Below, in pieces: positions 56,022-63,175 of a stretch of 64,000 nt of DNA; position 1 is the first letter of the stretch, and each line of letters begins with the position of its first letter. The notes beneath the pieces were generated by a model that saw nothing but the letters and a program-made list of their open reading frames with translations, was not told where the DNA came from and did no database searches. The stretch spans positions 620,001-684,000 of the forward strand of contig NZ_CP017696.1 in the NCBI RefSeq assembly GCF_002715865.1, read 5' to 3'. The DNA comes from Bifidobacterium asteroides DSM 20089. GTDB lineage: Bacteria; Actinomycetota; Actinomycetes; Actinomycetales; Bifidobacteriaceae. The position numbers and the translations under genes are program-made.

Positions 56022-57218
56022 ATGGCACAGGACAATGAGAGCTCGCTGCTCTTCGACCAGCCCGGCCCCAAGGGCCGGCGCACCATACGAATCGTCAACT
56101 GGATAGCTGCCGTCATCTTCGCCATCGTGGTCATTCTGGTGCTGATGAGGCTGCATAATCCTCCGGACGGGGAGAACCAACTGAGCTGGGAGCTATGGCG
56201 CCCGGCCCTGGACTACGAAGCCTGGTCGGACTTCTACCTGCCTGGGCTCTGGCTGACCATAAAGGCCTCTGTAGTTGCAGTGATCGGTTCTGTCATCTTT
56301 GGGTTCATCTTCGGCATCGGCCGTCTGTTGCCAAACGGGCTGGTAAGAGCTGTCTCAGGCATCATCGTGGAGTTCTGCCGGGCCGTTCCGGTGCTGATGA
56401 TGATGATCTTCTTCTGGCGCTGGTTCGCCTTTGCCGGAGTCAGCCAGGCCTCCTACTGGGCCGTCGTGCTTGGGCTGATCCTTTACAACGGCTCGGTGGT
56501 GGCCGAGCTGATCCGTTCGGGCGTGGGCAACCTGCCCAGCGGCCAGCGCGAGGCCTCCCTGGCCCTGGGGCTGACCAGGACCCAGTCGCTGATGCAGATC
56601 GAGGTTCCGCAGGCCGTCTACGCCATGCTGCCGGCGGCCGTGACCCAGCTCGTTGTGGTCCTCAAGGATACGGCTCTTGGCTCCATCATCATGTACACGG
56701 ATCTGCTCCAGGAGTCCCGTAGATTGGGCTCCATGTACTTCAACATCCTGCAGACCCTGGTGGTGGCCTCGGTGGTCTACTTCTTCGTCTGCTTCCTGCT
56801 GTCCCACTTCGCCCGCTGGCTGCCCAAGAAGATGCAGGAGCGCACCGCCGCCCCCGCCGACTTCGTGGAGCCGGCTGCGCCCGTGGCCATCATGGACCCT
56901 TCCAATGTCAATCAGATAGCTGTGGCCAAGGAGGTGGACGAGGATCGGTACGGCGGTGCGCCGTTGCAGTACCATGCACATCACCGTGGATCCAATGCCT
57001 CCATCCAGCACTGGAGGAAGACCCGCTACATCCAGGGCTATGACAGGACCCAGCCCGACACGCTGGTCGATCCGCACAAGGCGAGCCTGGAGATTCCGGA
57101 ATTCCTCAAGCCCGGGCGTGGCGGCCGCTCCGGCGGTGGCCAAAAAGTCGAGGGCGAAACCAAGAAAGGCGAGGAAAAGGAAGGCAGGGGTAATAGGGAA
57201 CGCAGGAAAAAGGACTGA
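56022..57218 (+). CDS. gluD: Glutamate ABC transporter permease GluD with extended C-terminal tail
   Basis: 398 residues. Membrane part about 25-275 with several helices and EAA loop REASLALGLTRTQSLMQIEVPQAVYAML. The last ~120 residues form a hydrophilic cytosolic tail (QYHAHHRGSNASIQHWRKTRYIQGYDRTQPDTLVDP, then a Lys/Glu/Arg/Gly-rich end) not found in short permeases. The distal part of this tail and its downstream bases are duplicated at 59379-59792, where the copy is fused to nothing upstream. The duplicated tail is well conserved in its first ~45 residues and freely diverged in the charged end. Confidence 0.92.
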   Translation: MAQDNESSLLFDQPGPKGRRTIRIVNWIAAVIFAIVVILVLMRLHNPPDGENQLSWELWRPALDYEAWSDFYLPGLWLTIKASVVAVIGSVIFGFIFGIGRLLPNGLVRAVSGIIVEFCRAVPVLMMMIFFWRWFAFAGVSQASYWAVVLGLILYNGSVVAELIRSGVGNLPSGQREASLALGLTRTQSLMQIEVPQAVYAMLPAAVTQLVVVLKDTALGSIIMYTDLLQESRRLGSMYFNILQTLVVASVVYFFVCFLLSHFARWLPKKMQERTAAPADFVEPAAPVAIMDPSNVNQIAVAKEVDEDRYGGAPLQYHAHHRGSNASIQHWRKTRYIQGYDRTQPDTLVDPHKASLEIPEFLKPGRGGRSGGGQKVEGETKKGEEKEGRGNRERRKKD

Positions 57219-57359
57219 ACCAGTCCCAGCGCCTGTAGTTTGCTCGGATTGGCCCTTTGACCGCAGCCAGCCTCCGGCCGGGCTTGTGTGCCTGGCCGGA
57301 TAGACTGGTGGCATGGTCCTAGAACATGCCGATTCCCCAACCGCCTCAACCGACCAGCC
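56963..57359 (+). repeat. Flanking direct repeat, left copy (gluD tail to helicase head)
   Basis: About 397 bases matching 59379-59792. It covers the end of gluD, the intergenic bases, TAGACT and the first codons of the helicase gene. Nearly identical at both ends, diverged in the middle (about 57135-57265). Together with the right copy it brackets the ABC cassette. Confidence 0.9.
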
Positions 57360-57414
57360 CACCTCATCTAAGCCATGGTATGGCAATATACTCAACAGCC
57401 ATACTACTGACTAA
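57313..57414 (+). pseudogene. Truncated copy of the helicase start (33 codons), abutting the ABC ATPase
   Basis: MVLEHADSPTASTDQP... repeats the N-terminus of the helicase at 59746, then runs into unrelated codons and ends at TAA 57412-57414. TAGACT (57301-57306) sits six bases before its ATG exactly as at the real gene. The stop is three bases before the ATG of the next gene, so it may work as a captured promoter and leader peptide. Confidence 0.7.
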
Positions 57415-57417
57415 TAT

Positions 57418-58134
57418 ATGGAGATACTTTATATGCTCCTGAAACATATTATAGATACTGAAAATGTAAGATTCGCTGATTTCTCTGTGCACTATGGCAG
57501 GAGGAAAGTGCTTGATCTTCAAACTGGCGGATTCGCACTCAACGGACAGATCATTGGCCTGTTCGGACCAAACGGAGCCGGGAAAACCACCCTACTCAGA
57601 TCATTGACAGGCCTTATCAATAGGTTCTCGGGCACCCTCACATCACCTTCTCCTGATGATATATCGTATGTCCCGGATACCTCCTACCTTTACCCGTTCC
57701 TGAACATCAACAAGTGCGTCGATCTTTTCTCCAATAGGTATGCGGATTTCAACCGGGAAAAGTCACTTGATCTCTTTCACCAGTTGGGACTGCCATTAGA
57801 CCGCCAACTGGGAACTTTCTCAAAGGGGCAGAATGAGCAGGTTCAACTTATTCTCAGCTTCTCACGAGACTGTTCTCTATATGCGCTTGACGAGCCGTTG
57901 ACATCGGTTGATCCATTCACCAGAGACAAGCTGCTCGCGCTTATGCAGCAATCACTGAACAAGACCTCCACCGTGCTCATGAGCACTCATATTATTGCAG
58001 AAATAGAGGATATATTCTCACAAGTCATCATGATCAACGACGGCCATATCATCGCGAATGATTCCGTGGAGAGCTTCAAAAAGAAATCGGGAACATTAGA
58101 GCAGGCCTTCAAAAATAGGATGTCGGAACAGTGA
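57418..58134 (+). CDS. ABC transporter ATPase of the inserted cassette
   Basis: 238 residues (233 from the alternative ATG 57433, which has GGAG nine bases before). Walker A GPNGAGKTT, a degenerate signature FSKGQNEQV instead of LSGGQ, Walker B LYALDEPLTSVD and switch His in MSTH. The SKGQ signature is typical of exporters of the YtrB/PmtA/bacteriocin-immunity type. Strikingly lower GC than its neighbours, which points to transfer. Overlaps the permease by GTGA. No GntR regulator or peptide gene is in the cassette. Function in export or self-protection is inference. Confidence 0.85.
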   Translation: MEILYMLLKHIIDTENVRFADFSVHYGRRKVLDLQTGGFALNGQIIGLFGPNGAGKTTLLRSLTGLINRFSGTLTSPSPDDISYVPDTSYLYPFLNINKCVDLFSNRYADFNREKSLDLFHQLGLPLDRQLGTFSKGQNEQVQLILSFSRDCSLYALDEPLTSVDPFTRDKLLALMQQSLNKTSTVLMSTHIIAEIEDIFSQVIMINDGHIIANDSVESFKKKSGTLEQAFKNRMSEQ

Positions 58135-58937
58135 GCAAACAACCTCGTCTTACGATGCTTTTCAATGAGATTCGGATACAATTCCGTAAATACCTGTATC
58201 CCGCAATTGCAGGGATACTTGCCCTAGCCGTCTGTGACGGCATCGCTCTCATATGCGAAACCGACTCTGCGGCCTCCAGCATAGCATTGTCAATACGTAT
58301 GCTGGTCTGGTGCTTCATCGTCTGTTATTTTGCTTTTGAACTGTTTCGATATGGAAATGGCGCAAACGATTATCTTCTGCTCACGTTGCTTGGAAACAAA
58401 ACAACAGGATTGCGGATAAAGGCGTGGACATTCTTCTGCATATTGTCCGTGCTCACCATCTTGGAAAGTCCGATACTGGCACGCTCGTTGCCCACCTCAC
58501 TGAAAGGCGGCGACCTGCTCAAGGTTCTTGTTTATGATAGGTTCTCACGTCTTCTGGGAATAGCAGCCTTCATTCTCATCATTCTCGTTGGAGCCTATCT
58601 ATCCTTCGTCTTCCGTAACATTGTCGTATCCGCCATCACCACAGTCGGAACATATGTAGCTGTGACGATTGCCGAAATTTGTGTAGTGCTAGTGCCGCGT
58701 CTACATCACCAAAATACACTGGCATGGGCTGTTGGATATAACACAGCTTTCAAAGGGGCCAGCCAGCACATCAACATTCTGCCTATCATGGTCTGGAACA
58801 GTACAACAAGTATAAACACATCGGCTTTAGGAACTATGACATTCACCGTCATCGTGGCAAACCTCCTGTTGATCATAGTCTTTTACCTCCTCTGGAAATG
58901 GATCATCGGACGAGTCCCAGTGAACTACATCAAATAG
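58131..58937 (+). CDS. ABC-2-like membrane permease of the inserted cassette
   Basis: 268 residues with about six hydrophobic helices (for example YPAIAGILALAVCDGIALI, AFILIILVGAYLSFVF, MTFTVIVANLLLIIVFYLLW). GTG start overlaps the ATPase stop (GTGA), so the two are coupled and form one transporter. No named family can be assigned from sequence. AT-rich like the ATPase gene. Ends at a perfect 15-bp inverted repeat. Confidence 0.8.
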   Translation: MSKQPRLTMLFNEIRIQFRKYLYPAIAGILALAVCDGIALICETDSAASSIALSIRMLVWCFIVCYFAFELFRYGNGANDYLLLTLLGNKTTGLRIKAWTFFCILSVLTILESPILARSLPTSLKGGDLLKVLVYDRFSRLLGIAAFILIILVGAYLSFVFRNIVVSAITTVGTYVAVTIAEICVVLVPRLHHQNTLAWAVGYNTAFKGASQHINILPIMVWNSTTSINTSALGTMTFTVIVANLLLIIVFYLLWKWIIGRVPVNYIK

Positions 58938-58980
58938 CTGTTGTGTATTGGTCCCTGCAGAGAGGCCAATACACAACAGC
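58937..58980 (+). terminator. Perfect 15-bp inverted repeat at the end of the cassette permease gene
   Basis: GCTGTTGTGTATTGG (58937-58951) pairs exactly with CCAATACACAACAGC (58966-58980) around a 14-base loop; the repeat starts on the last base of the stop codon. No T-run follows, so termination efficiency is unclear. Confidence 0.6.
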
Positions 58981-59049
58981 ACATAGTTCCGAAAATCAAC
59001 AAGGACTGGGAAAAGATATGCCTTTCCGGTGCGCAATTTGGGAGATGGG

Positions 59050-59310
59050 TTCCGGAGGCCAATGAAACACGGCGAGCCGCAGCCCAGCCAGCAATTCATG
59101 GCCGGACTAGCATCCCTCACAGGCCGAGCACTCCCAAAATCGGGCGCGCAAACCACGGAAAGGAAGTGCGGCCAGTCGTACGCAAGCACCACTGCAATGC
59201 AGCCCGCAGCGGCGACAGTCAGGCATCCGGCCATGACCGGACCATGCTCCGACCTGAGCATCCTCCACTCCGTACGGAGCACCCGGAACGCAATGTGTGT
59301 ATCAGAAGAG
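59050..59310 (-). pseudogene. Fragment of an ABC-2-type permease N-terminus (remnant)
   Basis: On the minus strand, FRVLRTEWRMLRSEHGPVMAG then a hydrophobic helix (about TVAAAGCIAVVLAYDW) and the start of a second one (MNCWLGCGSPCFIGL) look like the first part of an ABC-2 permease. No full gene continues. The remaining bases of 58981-59378 show nothing else. The fragment suggests the insertion once carried more genes. Confidence 0.35.
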
Positions 59311-59378
59311 CGGACGCAAGGCCTGCCAAATCAAGGGCTCACTGGCGCTCTGTCGGCCCAATCGAGCCACACAGCATG

Positions 59379-59628
59379 GTTGCAGTACCATGCACATCAC
59401 CGTGGATCTAACGCCTCCATCCAGCACTGGAGGAAGACCCCCTACATCCAGGGCTATGACAGGACCCAGCCCGACACGCTGGTCGATCCGCACAAGGCGA
59501 GTCTGGAGATTCCGGACTTCCTCAAGCCTGGACGTGGCGGCCGCTCCGCCGGCGATCAGAAGGCCGAGGGAAAGACCAGGAAGGATAAGAAAGACGGCAG
59601 CGACAAAGACGGCAAGAACAGGAGCTGA
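59379..59628 (+). pseudogene. Duplicated gluD C-terminal fragment (right copy)
   Basis: Reads QYHAHHRGSNASIQHWRKTPYIQGYDRTQ... in the frame matching the end of gluD and stops at TGA 59626-59628, but has no permease body or matching start upstream. It shares most residues with the functional tail but a different Lys/Asp-rich end (RKDKKDGSDKDGKNRS). Confidence 0.85.
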
Positions 59629-59733
59629 CAAAGATCACCCGGTTGCTTTGTTGCCTGGTCGCTTGCCCGTTTTATGGACTTAGGCGTCAGGTGACGCAGC
59701 CAGTCTCCGGCCGGGCTTGTGTGCCTGGCCGGA

Positions 59734-59739
59734 TAGACT
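59734..59739 (+). promoter_or_regulatory. Probable -10 of the DUF3516 helicase, leaderless
   Basis: TAGACT six bases before the ATG at 59746; no ribosome binding site between. The same element occurs in the left repeat at 57301-57306. Confidence 0.5.
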
Positions 59740-59745
59740 GGTGGC

Positions 59746-62349
59746 ATGGTCCTAGAACATGCTGATTCCCCAACCGCCTCAACCGACCAGCCTCCCTCCT
59801 TGGGCGACTTGGTCCCCGAGGCGGGAGGCCCCCGCAATCTGACCGAGGATCAGATCTACGACCGCTTTTTCTCCTGGGTGTCTTCCCGGGGCATTACCCC
59901 ATGGCCGCATCAGGAGGAGGCTGTCCTCTCCCTGGTTTCAGGAGACCATGTGATCCTGTCGACCCCGACCGGCTCGGGCAAGTCCATGGTGGCCCTGGCC
60001 ATGCATTTCATCGCCCTATGCACCGGGCGGCGCTCCTACTACACGGCCCCAATCAAGGCCCTGGTCTCTGAGAAGTTCTTCGACCTGGTTTCGATCCTGG
60101 GTCGCGACCGTGTTGGCATGATCACCGGCGACACCCACATCAACACGGATGCCCCGGTCATCTGCTGCACTGCCGAGATCCTGGCCAACCAGGCGCTCAG
60201 GGAGGGTCGCCATGCCGATATCGGCTGTGTGGCCATGGATGAGTTCCACTATTACGGGGATCCTGACCGTGGCTGGGCCTGGCAGGTGCCTCTGCTGACC
60301 CTGCCCGATGTGCAGTTCCTGCTCATGTCGGCCACCCTGGGTGACGTGGATCAGATCGCCGTGGACCTGGAGCGCAAAACCGGGGTGGGTGTGGACATCG
60401 TCGCCGATGCCCCACGACCGGTGCCTCTGGACTACCGTTATGTGGACACCCCATTGCCCAACACTGTGGAGTCCTTGCTGGCCGATGGGGATTCGCCGGT
60501 CTACATTGTTCACTTCTCCCAGGATGCCGCCCTGGAGACGGCCCAGGCCCTGTCCAGCACGGGGGTCTCCGACCGGGGCCAGCGGGACCGGATCAAGGAG
60601 GCCATGGCCGGCACCCGCTTCACCACGGCCTTCGGCAGGATTCTGCAGCGGCTGTTGCGCACCGGGGTCGGGGTCCACCATGCGGGCATGCTGCCCCGGT
60701 ATCGGCGTCTGGTGGAGCAGCTGGCCCAGGATGGCCTTCTGCCGGTCATCTGTGGCACGGACACCCTGGGGGTCGGCATCAATGTGCCCATCCACACGGT
60801 CCTGCTGACCGGGCTGACCAAGTTCGACGGCTACAGGATGCGTCGCCTGAGGGCTCGGGAATTCCACCAGATTGCTGGCAGGGCCGGGCGCATGGGCTTC
60901 GATACCAGCGGGCTGGTCGTGGCCGAGGCGCCTGAATACGAGATTGAGAACGCCAGGGCCGTGGCCAAGGCTGGCAACGACCCCAAGAAGCTCAAGCGGA
61001 TCAAACGCAAGAAGCCACAGGAGGGGTTCGTAACCTGGGGCAAGGGAACCTTCGACAAGCTGATCGAGGCCCGTCCCGAGACCCTGACGCCGCACCTGAA
61101 GATCTCCCATGCCATGGTGCTCAACGAGGTCGACCAGGGCGGGGATGCCAGGAGACGGGTCGAGGACCTGATCGAGGACTCCCGTCAGACACCGCAGCAG
61201 AAGGAGCATCTGCAGGACCGGGCCGACGAGATCTTCCAGACCCTGACCGACACCGGGGTCATCGAGACCGAACGGAACCCCGACGGCGGCCTGGACTACT
61301 TCACGACCGTGGACCTGCCCGAGGATTTCGCCCTGGACCAGCCCCTCTCGCCCTTCCTGCTGGCCGCCCTGGAGCTGCTGGATCCCGAGGACCCTGACTA
61401 CGACATGAATCTGCTCTCCATGGTCGAGGCCACCCTGGAGGATCCCCGGCAGATTCTCAAGGCCCAGCAGCGGCAGGCCCGTGACGCGGCCATCCAGCAG
61501 ATGAAGGAGGATGGCCTGGAGTACGAGGAACGGATGGAGCGTCTGCAGGAGGTGACCTGGCCCAAGCCCCTGGAGGAGCTGCTGGGGGAGGCCTTCGACC
61601 GCTACCGTCGGGATGTTCCCTGGGCCAACGACTATGAGATCCACCCCAAGTCCGTTCTGCGGGACATGATCGAGACGGCCTCGGACTTCAACGGCTACAT
61701 CGCCCGCTACGGAATATCCCGGTCTGAGGGGACCCTGCTGCGATACCTGTCCGATGCCTATCGGGCGCTCAGCAGGACGGTCCCCGAAGAGTTCATGGAT
61801 GAGCGACTGGAGGACATCCTGGCCTGGCTGGGACTTATTGTGCGCTCGGTGGACTCCAGCCTGGTGGATGAGTGGGAGGCCGCGGGCAGGGCTGAAAATG
61901 GCGAAGTCGCAAGCGGCCTGGATGCTGCCCCACCCAAGGTGGAGAACCAGGTGGTGACGGACCGGCGGGGACTGACCCTGCTGGTGCGCAACGCCATGTT
62001 CCAGCGGGTGGAGTTGGTGGCCGCCGACCGGCCGGAGGCCCTGGCCGACCTGGATGCGGACTGGGGCTATGGCCTGCGGGCCTGGAGCGACGCACTGGAC
62101 GACCTTTACGAGGACCATGAGCAGATTCTGACCGATGCCCAGGCCAGGTCCTCGGACTTCTTCAGCCTGGATGACCGTGACGAGCGCCAGGGGCACACCT
62201 GGCGGGTCCGGCAGATCTTCGACGACGTCGAGGGTGAACGCGACTGGGGCATCGCCGGCATCGTGGACCTGGATGCCACCCAGGAGAGCGGCCAGGTGGT
62301 CTTCAAGGAATACCGGGCGGTACCTATCGAGGAACTGATGGACCTCTAG
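59746..62349 (+). CDS. Ski2-like DEAD/DEAH-box helicase with DUF3516
   Basis: 867 residues. SF2 core: Walker A STPTGSGKS near residue 75, motif II DEFHYYGD, SATLGD, GVHHAGMLPRYRR, motif V GTDTLGVGINVP and motif VI QIAGRAGRMGFD. The C-terminal half (about 420-867) is the DUF3516 region specific to actinobacteria. Related Ski2 helicases unwind RNA, so a role in RNA processing or decay is likely. Translation may be leaderless (TAGACT six bases before ATG). Convergent with the ABC ATPase gene at 62360, ten bases away. Confidence 0.92.
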   Translation: MVLEHADSPTASTDQPPSLGDLVPEAGGPRNLTEDQIYDRFFSWVSSRGITPWPHQEEAVLSLVSGDHVILSTPTGSGKSMVALAMHFIALCTGRRSYYTAPIKALVSEKFFDLVSILGRDRVGMITGDTHINTDAPVICCTAEILANQALREGRHADIGCVAMDEFHYYGDPDRGWAWQVPLLTLPDVQFLLMSATLGDVDQIAVDLERKTGVGVDIVADAPRPVPLDYRYVDTPLPNTVESLLADGDSPVYIVHFSQDAALETAQALSSTGVSDRGQRDRIKEAMAGTRFTTAFGRILQRLLRTGVGVHHAGMLPRYRRLVEQLAQDGLLPVICGTDTLGVGINVPIHTVLLTGLTKFDGYRMRRLRAREFHQIAGRAGRMGFDTSGLVVAEAPEYEIENARAVAKAGNDPKKLKRIKRKKPQEGFVTWGKGTFDKLIEARPETLTPHLKISHAMVLNEVDQGGDARRRVEDLIEDSRQTPQQKEHLQDRADEIFQTLTDTGVIETERNPDGGLDYFTTVDLPEDFALDQPLSPFLLAALELLDPEDPDYDMNLLSMVEATLEDPRQILKAQQRQARDAAIQQMKEDGLEYEERMERLQEVTWPKPLEELLGEAFDRYRRDVPWANDYEIHPKSVLRDMIETASDFNGYIARYGISRSEGTLLRYLSDAYRALSRTVPEEFMDERLEDILAWLGLIVRSVDSSLVDEWEAAGRAENGEVASGLDAAPPKVENQVVTDRRGLTLLVRNAMFQRVELVAADRPEALADLDADWGYGLRAWSDALDDLYEDHEQILTDAQARSSDFFSLDDRDERQGHTWRVRQIFDDVEGERDWGIAGIVDLDATQESGQVVFKEYRAVPIEELMDL

Positions 62350-62359
62350 CCCCGGGGCA

Positions 62360-63175
62360 TTACAGGACCTTGGAGAGGAAGGACTGCAGACGAGGGCTCT
62401 GCGGATGGCCGAAGATCTGCTCGGGCGTGCCCTCCTCCTCGATGATCCCGGCATCGGTGAAGATCACCCTGGAGGAGACCTCCCGGGCGAAGGCCATCTC
62501 GTGGGTGACCAGAATCATGGTCATGCCGCCCTCTGCCAGGGAGCGGATGACTTCAAGCACGTCGCCCACCATCTCCGGATCCAGGGCCGAGGTGGCCTCG
62601 TCGAAGAGCATGATGTCCGGGTGCATGGCCAGTGCGCGGGCGATGGCCACACGCTGCTGCTGCCCGCCTGACAGGTCCGTGGGCCGTGCGTCAGCCTTCT
62701 CCTGAAGCCCTACGGTCTCCAGCAGGTCCAGGGCCTGTTGCCGTGCATCCTCCTTGGGTGTCTTGTGCAACATGTGGGGGGCCAGCATGATGTTTTCGGC
62801 CACGCTCATGTTGGGGAAGAGGTTGAAGTGCTGGAAGACCATGCCCACGTGTTCGCGCAGCTTGTCGATGTCGGTCTTTGGATCGGAAATGTCGATTCCA
62901 TAGACGCTGATGGTGCCCGAGGTCGGCATCTCCAGGGCGTTGATGCAGCGCAGCAGGGTGGACTTGCCCGCGCCCGAGGGGCCGATGATGGAGATGACCT
63001 CTCCAGGCTTGACCTCCATGTCGATCCCCTTGAGGACCTCGGTGTCGCCGTAGCGCTTGTGCAGGTCGCGGATGGATACGGCCGCCTGGGACTCTCCCTG
63101 GTTGCGGTGACTTTGGTTCTGACGGATGCGACGGGTCAGTCGTCCGGTGTCCATGTCCGGGTCCTCGAAGTTCAT
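62360..63175 (-). CDS. Polar amino-acid ABC transporter ATPase
   Basis: 271 residues. Walker [11 protein letters not shown]-loop VFQHFNLF, signature [15 protein letters not shown], Walker [15 protein letters not shown] (Ala replaces the usual Pro) and switch His in VTHEMAF, giving a GlnQ/HisP-type ATPase. An N-terminal ~30-residue polar extension ([26 protein letters not shown]) is unusual. The start overlaps the stop of the fused permease gene (ATGA), so the two are one unit. Paralogous to GluA at 53608 but with a different partner architecture. Confidence 0.93.
   Translation of the reverse strand: MNFEDPDMDTGRLTRRIRQNQSHRNQGESQAAVSIRDLHKRYGDTEVLKGIDMEVKPGEVISIIGPSGAGKSTLLRCINALEMPTSGTISVYGIDISDPKTDIDKLREHVGMVFQHFNLFPNMSVAENIMLAPHMLHKTPKEDARQQALDLLETVGLQEKADARPTDLSGGQQQRVAIARALAMHPDIMLFDEATSALDPEMVGDVLEVIRSLAEGGMTMILVTHEMAFAREVSSRVIFTDAGIIEEEGTPEQIFGHPQSPRLQSFLSKVL

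Larger units (their letters stand above)
59379..59792 (+). repeat. Flanking direct repeat, right copy
   Basis: About 414 bases matching 56963-57359 (gluD tail, intergenic bases, TAGACT and first ~15 codons of the helicase). The intact helicase gene continues from this copy, so the left copy carries the truncated head and the right one the truncated gluD. Confidence 0.9.

Noticed and set aside
58827-59282. Complete minus-strand gene inside the cassette
   Set aside because: Only its first ~70 residues look like a protein (permease N-terminus); the rest reads antisense to the permease end and the inverted repeat. Recorded as a remnant instead.
56963-59792. Insertion-sequence or integrase-driven mobile element
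   Set aside because: No transposase, integrase, terminal inverted repeats or tRNA attachment site was seen; the ~400-bp direct repeats are far longer than a transposon target duplication.
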